Assembly: GCF_022603395.1 (NCBI RefSeq)
Contig: NZ_JAIBKA010000004.1
Coordinates: 372,001-436,000 of the forward strand
Reading direction: 5' to 3'
Length of the DNA stretch: 64,000 nt
DNA from: Desulfoferrobacter suflitae
Lineage (GTDB): Bacteria; Desulfobacterota; Syntrophobacteria; Syntrophobacterales; Syntrophobacteraceae
Part shown: one piece after another, positions 32,016 through 39,639 of the stretch
Numbering within the stretch: position 1 is the first letter of the stretch
How the letters are laid out: the number at the start of each line of letters is the position of its first letter
Notes under the pieces: model-generated
Seen by the model: only the letters and a program-made list of their open reading frames with translations
What the model was told of the DNA's origin: nothing
Database searches by the model: none
Program-made: the position numbers and the translations under genes

Positions 32016-32378
32016 TTATTTTTTGAACAGGAGGTATGCGGCCAGGCCGATCAGGACACCGGAAAAGATCTTCTTGAAGCTGGCTGTGGATACATGTTCG
32101 ACCAATCGTGCTCCCACCTGTGCCCCCACTATACCGCCGACTCCCAGCAGCAGGCCCAGTTTGTAGTCGACATTGGCAAATTTGTTGTGAGCCAGCAATG
32201 CCGAAATGGAAATGACCAGAATTGCCATGAAAGAAGTTCCCACCGCTTTTTGTGCTGAATAGCCCATCAGCAGCAACAGGGGCACCATCAGAAAGCCGCC
32301 GCCTAAACCCGTGAAGGATGCACCCACACCCACGCAAACCCCGCAGACCACTATGATCACCGCCTGAAGTGCCGTCAT
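32016..32378 (-). CDS. Half-size TauE/SafE (TSUP) family membrane transporter
   Basis: 120 residues with about four hydrophobic segments, half the usual ~250 of TSUP anion or sulfonate exporters. The family signature of one repeat is visible: GASFTGLGGGFLMVPLLL and QKAVGTSFMAIL. It ends with LLFKK and shows no sign of truncation by frameshift. The function likely requires dimerisation or a partner half (inference). The start ATG at 32378 has GGGGAGG about six bases upstream; a longer frame to 32462 lacks family residues. It follows the MASE3 kinase gene by 114 bases and may be the last gene of that operon. Confidence 0.8.
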   Translation of the reverse strand: MTALQAVIIVVCGVCVGVGASFTGLGGGFLMVPLLLLMGYSAQKAVGTSFMAILVISISALLAHNKFANVDYKLGLLLGVGGIVGAQVGARLVEHVSTASFKKIFSGVLIGLAAYLLFKK

Positions 32379-32492
32379 TTGCTCCTCCCCTGTCAGTTCG
32401 CTCCCGTCCACTGAAAAGCCAAGCCTGCTACATACTGATGTTGACGCAAACAGTAAAGACAAATGTCAAGTTCAGGGCGGTGCCGAAAGATC

Positions 32493-34439
32493 TCACGGGT
32501 TCCTGCCACGGTCGGCACATAACCAGGTTGTTGTTATGGTCGTGCCCCCACCGCGCACAGAATCGATGGCAAGGGTTCCTCCGGATAGCCTGGCCCGTTC
32601 CTTCATGCTCGTCAACCCCAACCCCTCTCCCTGCAACGCCTTTTCTTTTTTGACCGATTGCAGGTCAAAGCCGGTTCCGTTGTCGCGGATCATCAGTTCA
32701 ATGCAGCTTCCATCGTTTTTGAGAGTGACATGGACAGCGTTCGCCCTGCTGTGCTTGGCAATGTTGTTGAGTGCTTCCTGAATGATTCGATAAATGACAA
32801 TTTTGAGGGGATCGGCCACATGCCGCTCGTCCACGTCGATGCTGCTGGCAATCTTGATTTGCGGGTAGCTGTCCCGATAGGTTCGGCACAGCCAGGTTAC
32901 GGCCGGTACCAGCCCGAGGTCGTCCAGGATGGAAGGCCAGATGCCGGTATGGATTCTGCGGATTTCGTCTATTACGTCCTGCACTATGGGTATGACCGTC
33001 TGCAGCGAGCTCAAAACGGGTTGGTGAAGATCCTGCCGGTTGCGCGCAAGACTGTTCTCCAGGCTGAATTTGACCGCCGCAAGCGATGCTCCAATACTGT
33101 CGTGGAGTTCCATGGCGATGCGTTTTCGTTCTTCCTCCTGAGCCGTCATCAGTTGGGATGAAAGTGCGCGCAGCTCCCTTTCCGATTCCATCAAGGCCTC
33201 TTCAATTCGTTCTCGCTCCTCTATTTCCAGCAGCAGGGCTTCATTGGATGTTCTGAGCTGGGCAGTTCTCGCCAGTATGCGTGCTTCAAGTTCTTCCCGG
33301 GCGTTTCGCAGCGACCTTTCGACGGTTTTGCGATCGGTGATGTCTATGCCCAGTTTCAATACCTGCATTTTGCCGTCCGCTTCATCGGGGAAGGGGTAGG
33401 AATAGACCTGGTATGTCCTATGGTGGGAGGAGGTCCATTCACCCACCTGAGGAGTATGGGTCTCCTGGACTCTCGAGGTGCTGCACGCTGCACACGGATG
33501 ATCCAGCCCATAGAAAATCTGATAGCATTTTCGCCCGTCTGCAGGACCAATGTGGTCCAGGAAATAGCGGTTGGCAAAGCTTATGGAATAGTCGGGCGAT
33601 TGCAGGTAGACGAAGGCCGGCAAGCCCTGCAAAACAGAAAACAGCTTCTGTTCGTTCGCCTTCAAGTTGCGAAACATCAAATTGAAAGGGCGTATGAAAC
33701 CCGTTTCGATGATGGCTTTGTAGATGAGATAGGAAGAGGTGATTTCCAGCAGGTGCCCCACCATGTTGGCGATGCCGTATGCATCGGAGTAGAGGGTGAA
33801 AGCCAGGTCAGATAGAATGGTCACGACGAGGGATGCGGTCAGAAGCTGAAAGACGCTCGGTTCAAAATGACTCCTGTTTTTATAGAGCAGCACGGCTGAT
33901 CCGGCAAAAATCAGGCAGATCACATATTCGCTGACGATCTTGAAGCGCGTCAGCCCGGACCCATCTATGAAGCAGGCGGGGAAAAGGTCCCAGCGGAAAA
34001 TGCACAGCAGGAGCAGCAACGTGGTCAGTCCATAGGCTGCAAACGCATGACTGCAATGCAGTTTGCGTTTGAAAAACAGGGGAGCGATGAGAAAGGAAAC
34101 ACTCTCGAGATAGCGGGTTGCGATCCACAGTTGCGTGGGCAGGTTTGCATCTTCACCCGGAAATACGCCCATGCCTTTGTAGGAGAGCATGTGCAGCAAA
34201 TCCAGTCCCGCCACGAACAGGAATGCGATGCCAAGGAACAGCAGGTAGTTATTGTCCAGCAGGCGGCGGGAGTTCCAGGTCATCACAAAAATCCCGCAGG
34301 TGATAAAAATGGAAAACATTTCGGCCAGACTATGGAAAAGGAGGTAGCTGTGGAGGCTCGTCAGGAACAACCCGAGTAAAACGAGCAGGCTCACTGTGAT
34401 TTCTAACTTTCCATGCACGACGGGGGCTCTATCGGTCAA
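32493..34439 (-). CDS. MASE3 membrane sensor histidine kinase (NarX/DegS-type HisKA_3)
   Basis: 648 residues. The N-terminal ~245 residues hold seven or so membrane segments of MASE3 type (DLLHMLSYKGMGVFPG). A PAS domain (about 262-372) contains a cysteine cluster, C305, C316 and C319 (KCYQIFYG, HPCAACS). A coiled coil (375-435) leads to a HisKA_3 domain with H446 (AMELHDSIG), and the HATPase has QEALNNIAKHS, DNGTGFD and GLGLTSMKER. Kinases of this class normally pair with a NarL/LuxR-type regulator; none is nearby. The start is TTG 34439 with GAGGG seven bases upstream, only 30 bases after the sigma-54 regulator stop, so it probably belongs to the same operon. Confidence 0.9.
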   Translation of the reverse strand: MTDRAPVVHGKLEITVSLLVLLGLFLTSLHSYLLFHSLAEMFSIFITCGIFVMTWNSRRLLDNNYLLFLGIAFLFVAGLDLLHMLSYKGMGVFPGEDANLPTQLWIATRYLESVSFLIAPLFFKRKLHCSHAFAAYGLTTLLLLLCIFRWDLFPACFIDGSGLTRFKIVSEYVICLIFAGSAVLLYKNRSHFEPSVFQLLTASLVVTILSDLAFTLYSDAYGIANMVGHLLEITSSYLIYKAIIETGFIRPFNLMFRNLKANEQKLFSVLQGLPAFVYLQSPDYSISFANRYFLDHIGPADGRKCYQIFYGLDHPCAACSTSRVQETHTPQVGEWTSSHHRTYQVYSYPFPDEADGKMQVLKLGIDITDRKTVERSLRNAREELEARILARTAQLRTSNEALLLEIEERERIEEALMESERELRALSSQLMTAQEEERKRIAMELHDSIGASLAAVKFSLENSLARNRQDLHQPVLSSLQTVIPIVQDVIDEIRRIHTGIWPSILDDLGLVPAVTWLCRTYRDSYPQIKIASSIDVDERHVADPLKIVIYRIIQEALNNIAKHSRANAVHVTLKNDGSCIELMIRDNGTGFDLQSVKKEKALQGEGLGLTSMKERARLSGGTLAIDSVRGGGTTITTTWLCADRGRNP

Positions 34440-34469
34440 GGTGCGCCCTCTGCAAATTCTACCTGCCCT

Positions 34470-35900
34470 TCAACTCTCCGAAGGGACGTCCAATAAACCG
34501 GCCTTCCGACCCGAAAAATCAATTCCATACTTTTTGATCTTGTAATGCAGTGCTCTGCGGCTGATGCCCAACAGCTGCGCCGCATCTTTCTGCACCCAGC
34601 CGGATTCCTTGAGGGCGCGCAGGATAGCATTGCGCTCACTGTCGTCAAGGGACAATGATCTGCCCTTATCCGCGGCTGCCGTGCCGGGGGCCCGCAGGGG
34701 AAGTCCGGCCAGCTGCAGGTCTCCGATGCGCAGTGTGTTGTCGCGGCACAGAACGATTCCGGCTTCCAAAGCATTCTTCAGTTCTCGAACGTTGCCCGGC
34801 CATGGATATTCCTGCAGCCAATGGACCACGTCTTTGGGCAGCTTGACGGGTGGAGTCCCCTGTTTTTTGGAAAAAGCCTCGGCAAAATGTTTGGCGAGTA
34901 ACGGAATGTCTTCTTTGCGCTGGCGCAGGGGAGGGATTTTGAGTGTCACCACGCGCAGGCGATAGTACAGATCCTGGCGGAAATTTCCGGCTTCGACTTC
35001 CGCCGGTAAGTCTGTGTTGGTGGCCGCAATGACCCGGCAATCGACGGGAATTTCGCGAATGTCGCCGATTTTTCTGATTTTGCGATCTTCGAGGAAGCGT
35101 AACAGCCGCACCTGCATTTCGGGGGAGATGTTGCCGACCTCGTCGAGCAGCAACGTACCGCCTTCGGCGGCTTCGATCAATCCCTTCTTGTCGCGCACGG
35201 CGTGCGTGAAGGATCCGCGCACATGGCCGAACAGTTCACTCTCGAGCAATCCCGTCGGTGTTGCGCCGCAGTCCACAACCACAAAGGGCCGTTCGCGGCG
35301 GGGTCCGAGATGGTGGATGAGGCGCGCGATGCGTTCCTTGCCGACCCCGCTTTCCCCTAACAGCAAGACGTTCACATCGCTGGGCGCAATGCGTTCAATG
35401 ACGGACTGCAGTTCGTTCATCACTGCACTCAGCCCACTCAGGGAAATCTGGTCGGGATGCGCCTGAGCGGATCTGGAAGAAGCCATTCCGGGTTCGACAG
35501 GTGAATGTTGTTGCAGGATTTCACTGACCTTATGAATCAGGGCGCGGCCGTCGAAGGGCTTGGTGATATAGTCCAGGGCGCCCGATTTAACGGAATGAAC
35601 CGCATCGGGGATAGTGCCGTAGGCGGTGAGCAAAATCACGGGCAGTTGAGGCTGGACGGCAAGCGCTTCCTTAAGCAGTTCAATCCCTCCGATGCCGGGC
35701 ATGCGAATATCCGATATCATCAGGTCAACCGGCTGGGATTGCATAATTTCCAGGGCCTGCTTGCCGCTGGTTGCTGTGACCACATGAAATCCCGCCGATT
35801 CCAGGCGAGCCTCCATGACCTCCAGGATATGGGTGTCATCGTCCACCACCAGGACGTTCCGTGCCGCTTCCGGCGAGTCATCGCCTTTATGGCCGCTCAT
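34470..35900 (-). CDS. Sigma-54-dependent response regulator, GlrR/QseF-like
   Basis: Enhancer-binding activator of 476 residues: receiver (about 13-130, D64 phospho-acceptor, K114), AAA+ domain (about 155-385) and Fis-type helix-turn-helix at the C-terminus (KDAAQLLGISRRALHYKI). Walker A is GESGVGKE (182-189) and Walker B is GGTLLLDE. The sigma-54 contact loop, normally GAFTGA, reads GSFTHA at 229-234. The gene overlaps the preceding lipoprotein gene by ATGA. The order kinase, lipoprotein, activator matches glrK-qseG-glrR of enterobacteria, where GlrR activates small-RNA genes under envelope control. Orthology here is inferred from order and sequence. Confidence 0.92.
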   Translation of the reverse strand: MSGHKGDDSPEAARNVLVVDDDTHILEVMEARLESAGFHVVTATSGKQALEIMQSQPVDLMISDIRMPGIGGIELLKEALAVQPQLPVILLTAYGTIPDAVHSVKSGALDYITKPFDGRALIHKVSEILQQHSPVEPGMASSRSAQAHPDQISLSGLSAVMNELQSVIERIAPSDVNVLLLGESGVGKERIARLIHHLGPRRERPFVVVDCGATPTGLLESELFGHVRGSFTHAVRDKKGLIEAAEGGTLLLDEVGNISPEMQVRLLRFLEDRKIRKIGDIREIPVDCRVIAATNTDLPAEVEAGNFRQDLYYRLRVVTLKIPPLRQRKEDIPLLAKHFAEAFSKKQGTPPVKLPKDVVHWLQEYPWPGNVRELKNALEAGIVLCRDNTLRIGDLQLAGLPLRAPGTAAADKGRSLSLDDSERNAILRALKESGWVQKDAAQLLGISRRALHYKIKKYGIDFSGRKAGLLDVPSES

Positions 35901-36556
35901 TGTGTGGAAACCTCTCTTTTCTTTTCCTGAATTTCTCTGTGGATGGCCTCCAGCGATTCGATTTGCTGTTTCAACTTCCTGATCTCTTTTTGCAGAAGCT
36001 CCGCTTCCCTGTTCTGCGACTCCAACCTGGAGCGTACCTGCTGAATTTCCTTCTCTTTCTTATCCAGTAAAGTCCGGCAGAATATCATCGCCTCCAACTT
36101 GGCATCGTCCGGCGAATGGGGTGCCGATACGCGAGCCTCGAAGACCATGAGCTTTGCGAAGAACGGCGAAAGCATCATGGGGTCTTCCGCATCGAGTCTT
36201 GTCGGGTTCAGCTGTTGCCACTTGCTCCACACGTTCAGCGCTTCTCTCACCTCATGCTCGTCGCGCGCCTCGGCCAGCATGGCACAAGCCTGTCCATAAA
36301 GAGCTCTGCGCTGCATTACCTGGTTGCTTGTGCGGCGGCTCAACTGCGCAAACAGTACCGCTGCACCGGCGTAATCCCTTTTTCTAAAGGCCTCCATGGC
36401 GCTCTCGAGCTCCTGCCGCGCCGCTGCCTCACCGGCTTCGACGGGATGCGCGCGGCCGCCGGGTGAGGAACACCCCCAACATCCCAGACAAGCGCCGAGC
36501 AGAGTCATTTCCAATGAGTATATCAGAACGCACCGTAACAGCCGGCGTGTTTGCAT
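35897..36556 (-). CDS. Outer-envelope lipoprotein with coiled-coil C-terminus (QseG/YfhG-like)
   Basis: 219 residues from ATG 36556, two bases after the kinase stop. The signal sequence ends in a lipobox (LGAC, lipid-modified C23). A helical, repeat-like region of TPR flavour (about 45-125: AGAAVLFAQLSRRTSNQ, RALYGQACAMLAEARDE) and a C-terminal coiled coil (about 150-215: KEKEIQQVRSRLES, LLQKEIRKLKQQIESLE) follow. By position it corresponds to QseG, which in E. coli modulates the GlrK (QseE) kinase. Sequence similarity alone would not identify it. It overlaps the regulator gene by ATGA. Confidence 0.82.
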   Translation of the reverse strand: MQTRRLLRCVLIYSLEMTLLGACLGCWGCSSPGGRAHPVEAGEAAARQELESAMEAFRKRDYAGAAVLFAQLSRRTSNQVMQRRALYGQACAMLAEARDEHEVREALNVWSKWQQLNPTRLDAEDPMMLSPFFAKLMVFEARVSAPHSPDDAKLEAMIFCRTLLDKKEKEIQQVRSRLESQNREAELLQKEIRKLKQQIESLEAIHREIQEKKREVSTQ

Positions 36557-36558
36557 GG

Positions 36559-38022
36559 TTAGCCCTCCGGAGCCGTGGGAAGAGTGAACCCGAAGGTGCT
36601 CCCTTCGCCCACCCGGCTCTGCACCCAAATGTATCCACCGTGAGCCTCTACAATGAGCTTTGAGATACTGAGACCCAAACCAACGCCATCCGCTTCATCC
36701 TTTATGCCCGATGCCCGGTAATATTTTTGAAAAACAAGGCTGTGTTCCTGTTGTGGGATGCCGTAGCCGTTGTCGGTTATCGAAAAGATCACATTGCATC
36801 CCTGATCGTCCGGCACCGCCTGAACGATGACCTCGCTTCCCGGAGGCGCGAACTTGATGGCGTTGCCCAAAAGATTCAGCAACACCTGTTTGAGGTGGTC
36901 CGAGTCGCCCATGACGCGGGGAAGAACCGCGTCCACCCGGGTGTGGATGGCTACCCCTTTGGCTTCGGCTGCAGGAGTCAGACGATGGACGATGGAGGCT
37001 ATCAAAGGCATGGGGTCGAGGGGGCGGATAGTGATGTCCAGGACCCCGGCTTCCATGCGAGAGACCTGCATCAGGCGATTCAACAGCTCCGTAATGCGGT
37101 CAATCTCTCCCCTGGCGATGAGCAGAAATCGTTTTTGCTTCTCATTGATGCTTCCCATCACCTCATCGGCAATCAAATTGACCGATTCGCGAATGGAAGT
37201 GAGGGGGGTTCTGATTTCGTGGCTCAGCATGGAGATGAAATCCGAGCGCATGCGCTCTTCCTGTCCGAGCCGATCGGCCATTTCATTGAAGGCTTTGGCC
37301 AATTCCCCGAATTCATCCTTGGAGACCACCGGAATGGGTTCGCTCAGACCCCTTTGCGGAATCAACCGAATTCCCCTGGTCAGCTCTTTCAGAGGACGGT
37401 GCATGGTGTGAGCCAAAAACATGCTGCCGAAAAGACCCACCAGAAATGACGCACCAAGCCCGATAATCCCCCAGTGAACGGCCATCTGTCCCCGCCTGTC
37501 AAGCTCCAGGATGCGATGTTCCACTTCATTTTCGCCGGCCGCCCGCAGTTGCGAAATCCGATTGATCCAATCATCGATGACATCCTGTGGAATCCACAGT
37601 CGCTTAAGGGGTATTTTTTCACCAAGGACCGAAATGGGCCTGGGCAATTGTGCACGGTAGTCTCGATACAAGTTTTTCCAGGACAGATCGCCCTGCCGCT
37701 CCTTCGATTCCAGTTGCAGGACTTTGATGAGATTTGTCTCAAACTCCCTTTGAGCGGCAACAAAATAGGTCTTGTATTCTTCTTTGTTGAGCAGAACGTA
37801 TTTCTTTTCGTTTTCCTCCATGGAAAGCAGGTTCTCGATCATTTTCTTGGAGGCCGAAACTTCCGCATTACGATTGACCATGTGGCCGGATATTTTCATG
37901 ATTTTGTTTACTTGCATGAGCAGTACAAAAATAGTTCCGTAAAAGATGGAGAGCAGGATCAGATACCACAAAAAAAGTTTGGCTCTTATGCCCAATCGTA
38001 TCAATAGCGTTTTTCCCGGCAA
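36559..38022 (-). CDS. HAMP sensor histidine kinase, GlrK/QseE-like
   Basis: 487 residues. Membrane segments at about 16-38 and 184-206 flank a ~145-residue helical periplasmic domain, followed by HAMP (about 207-257), HisKA with H268 (MLSHEIRTPLTSIRES) and an intact HATPase (NLLGNAIKF, DNGYGIP, GVGLGLSIS). The helical sensor and the TSIRES...IADEVMG segment resemble E. coli GlrK. It heads a tightly spaced operon with the lipoprotein, the sigma-54 regulator and the MASE3 kinase. The first start codon is TTG at 38022 without a clear ribosome-binding site; another TTG six codons in, preceded by GGGA, is possible. Confidence 0.9.
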   Translation of the reverse strand: MPGKTLLIRLGIRAKLFLWYLILLSIFYGTIFVLLMQVNKIMKISGHMVNRNAEVSASKKMIENLLSMEENEKKYVLLNKEEYKTYFVAAQREFETNLIKVLQLESKERQGDLSWKNLYRDYRAQLPRPISVLGEKIPLKRLWIPQDVIDDWINRISQLRAAGENEVEHRILELDRRGQMAVHWGIIGLGASFLVGLFGSMFLAHTMHRPLKELTRGIRLIPQRGLSEPIPVVSKDEFGELAKAFNEMADRLGQEERMRSDFISMLSHEIRTPLTSIRESVNLIADEVMGSINEKQKRFLLIARGEIDRITELLNRLMQVSRMEAGVLDITIRPLDPMPLIASIVHRLTPAAEAKGVAIHTRVDAVLPRVMGDSDHLKQVLLNLLGNAIKFAPPGSEVIVQAVPDDQGCNVIFSITDNGYGIPQQEHSLVFQKYYRASGIKDEADGVGLGLSISKLIVEAHGGYIWVQSRVGEGSTFGFTLPTAPEG

Positions 38023-38258
38023 AGCTTGGTCGTGGGTTGCGGTCCTGGTCTACGCAGCTGAAGTTTATCTTCAGGAACGGTATGGCCTGTTTAAAGATTA
38101 TAATAGTAGCTGAACAGCCTGAACTACGTCAATCGGGTTTCATCGGCGATTGCGGCGAGATAAGATGGAACTCGCATTTGCAGAAAATTCCAATTGGTCG
38201 TATGTATGGAGGGGGAAAATGTGCGCACGCATACTGTTGCTTGAAAGGCGGAGTCCAA

Positions 38259-39260
38259 ATGAGCTTGAAGAAGGTTTTGGTCGTAGACGATGAGGAACTC
38301 TATCGGCAGATGTTCGAGAAGTTTCTGACTGCCTTGGGATATTGTTGTCAAGTGGCTTCGAATGCTCCGAATGCTCTGCAGATGATGGCGGCGGAACGCT
38401 ATGACCTGGTGATTTCAGACATTCGCATGCCGGGTAAAGACGGGGTGCAAATGATGAAGGAAGCCAGGCAGGCTTACCCCCACCTGATTTTTATCATCAT
38501 GACCGGTTACGCCGTAGAATATTCCTATGTGGATATTGTGAGTGCCGGGGCAGCGGACTTCATCAGCAACCCGTTCGAAATGGGAGAGCTGAAGGCCAAG
38601 CTGGAGCGGATCGAAGGGGAAAGAAGAGTATTGAACCAGCTCGAACAAACCAATGAAGAGCTCAGACAGGCGTATGAAAAATTGGGCAGAACCCTGCAGC
38701 AGACGGTCAACGCTTTGGGTTCGGCGGTGGAGATGCGAGACCGCTATACCGCCGGCCATCAAACCCGGGTCGCGCAGTTGGCTTGTGCCATAGCGCGGGA
38801 ATTGGGCCTGGATGCGCATCGGCTCGAAGGAATCCAGTTGGCGGGTCTGATACACGACATCGGCAAGGTTGCTGTCCCCGCGGAAATACTATCCAAGCCA
38901 TCCAAGCTGTCAGAGCTTGAAATGAGCCTCATGAAAGAGCATCCCGGGGTTGGCTACCAAATCCTCAAGGGCGTCGAATTCCCCTGGCCCATAGCAGAAA
39001 TTGTGCTTCAGCATCATGAGAGGCTGGACGGCTCCGGATATCCCCAGGGCCTGAAGGGTGACCAGATCATTCACGAGGCCAAGATTTTGGCAGTGGCCGA
39101 TGTGGTGGAAGCCATGGCCTCGCATCGCCCCTACCGACCTTCCTTGGGAATCGATCGAGCGTTGCAGGAAGTTCGCGATCATCGTGATCTGCGCTACGAC
39201 GGCACTATTGTGGATGCCTGTGTGCGAGCGGTGCAGAATAAGTGCATGGCGTTTGAGTAA
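38259..39260 (+). CDS. Response regulator with HD-GYP phosphodiesterase domain
   Basis: 333 residues. The receiver (about 1-120) has DDEE, a phospho-acceptor in ISDIRMP, and an Asn where the conserved Lys is expected (ISNPF instead of TKPF). A coiled-coil linker (125-150) precedes an HD-GYP domain (about 155-330) with HDIGK, HPGVGYQIL, HHERLDGSGYP and ADVVEAM, the residues used for cyclic-di-GMP hydrolysis. ATG 38259 follows AAGGCGGAG; a longer frame to 38037 overlaps promoter sequence. It diverges from the GlrK-like operon, sharing a 236-base region that contains TATAAT near 38097. A functional link to that operon is possible but unproven. Confidence 0.9.
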   Translation: MSLKKVLVVDDEELYRQMFEKFLTALGYCCQVASNAPNALQMMAAERYDLVISDIRMPGKDGVQMMKEARQAYPHLIFIIMTGYAVEYSYVDIVSAGAADFISNPFEMGELKAKLERIEGERRVLNQLEQTNEELRQAYEKLGRTLQQTVNALGSAVEMRDRYTAGHQTRVAQLACAIARELGLDAHRLEGIQLAGLIHDIGKVAVPAEILSKPSKLSELEMSLMKEHPGVGYQILKGVEFPWPIAEIVLQHHERLDGSGYPQGLKGDQIIHEAKILAVADVVEAMASHRPYRPSLGIDRALQEVRDHRDLRYDGTIVDACVRAVQNKCMAFE

Positions 39261-39639
39261 CTCCCGAGATTGTCTCTAAGGGCATCAAATCATTGAATCA
39301 AGATTGACACTGATGCTGTTTTGTGCTGTAAAACCTTTCGTCCATCCCAATAGAATTTTTGTCGGTAACCTGCTCATATGATTTGCTCCTGCAGGATTGA
39401 TGGGAGCGTGATGGGTTTGCGCGGAGGAGTGATTTTCTGCGCGCATGGAGAGAGGCTGGGAGCTTGGCCGCAAACTCCCTCTCCTTTGAGAGAGAGGATC
39501 GGCGTGAGGGTGCAGGTGTTGGAAATCTCACCTGCTCATCCGACCTCTCCCCCTGCGGGGGAGAAGAATTTGTCATTTTCGGACAGGCTGCCAGGGCTGT
39601 GCAGTGAATGGAAGAGCTACAGACAAGGAGGCATGGATC
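39261..39639. other. Intergenic region upstream of livK
   Basis: 379 bases without a gene. The right half holds a stack of palindromes (39478-39564). The livK promoter probably lies here; I could not place it. Confidence 0.4.
39478..39564. repeat. Stacked hairpins of the CTCTCC intergenic type
   Basis: Three consecutive palindromes: CTCTC-CTTTGA-GAGAG followed by CGGCGTGAGGGTG; GCAGGTG (39512-39518) with CACCTGC (39529-39535); and TCTCCCC...GGGGAGA (39546-39564). The first resembles the widespread proteobacterial intergenic repeat containing CCCTCTCC and GTGAGGG. It probably belongs to a dispersed repeat family, although this window holds only one copy. Confidence 0.5.
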
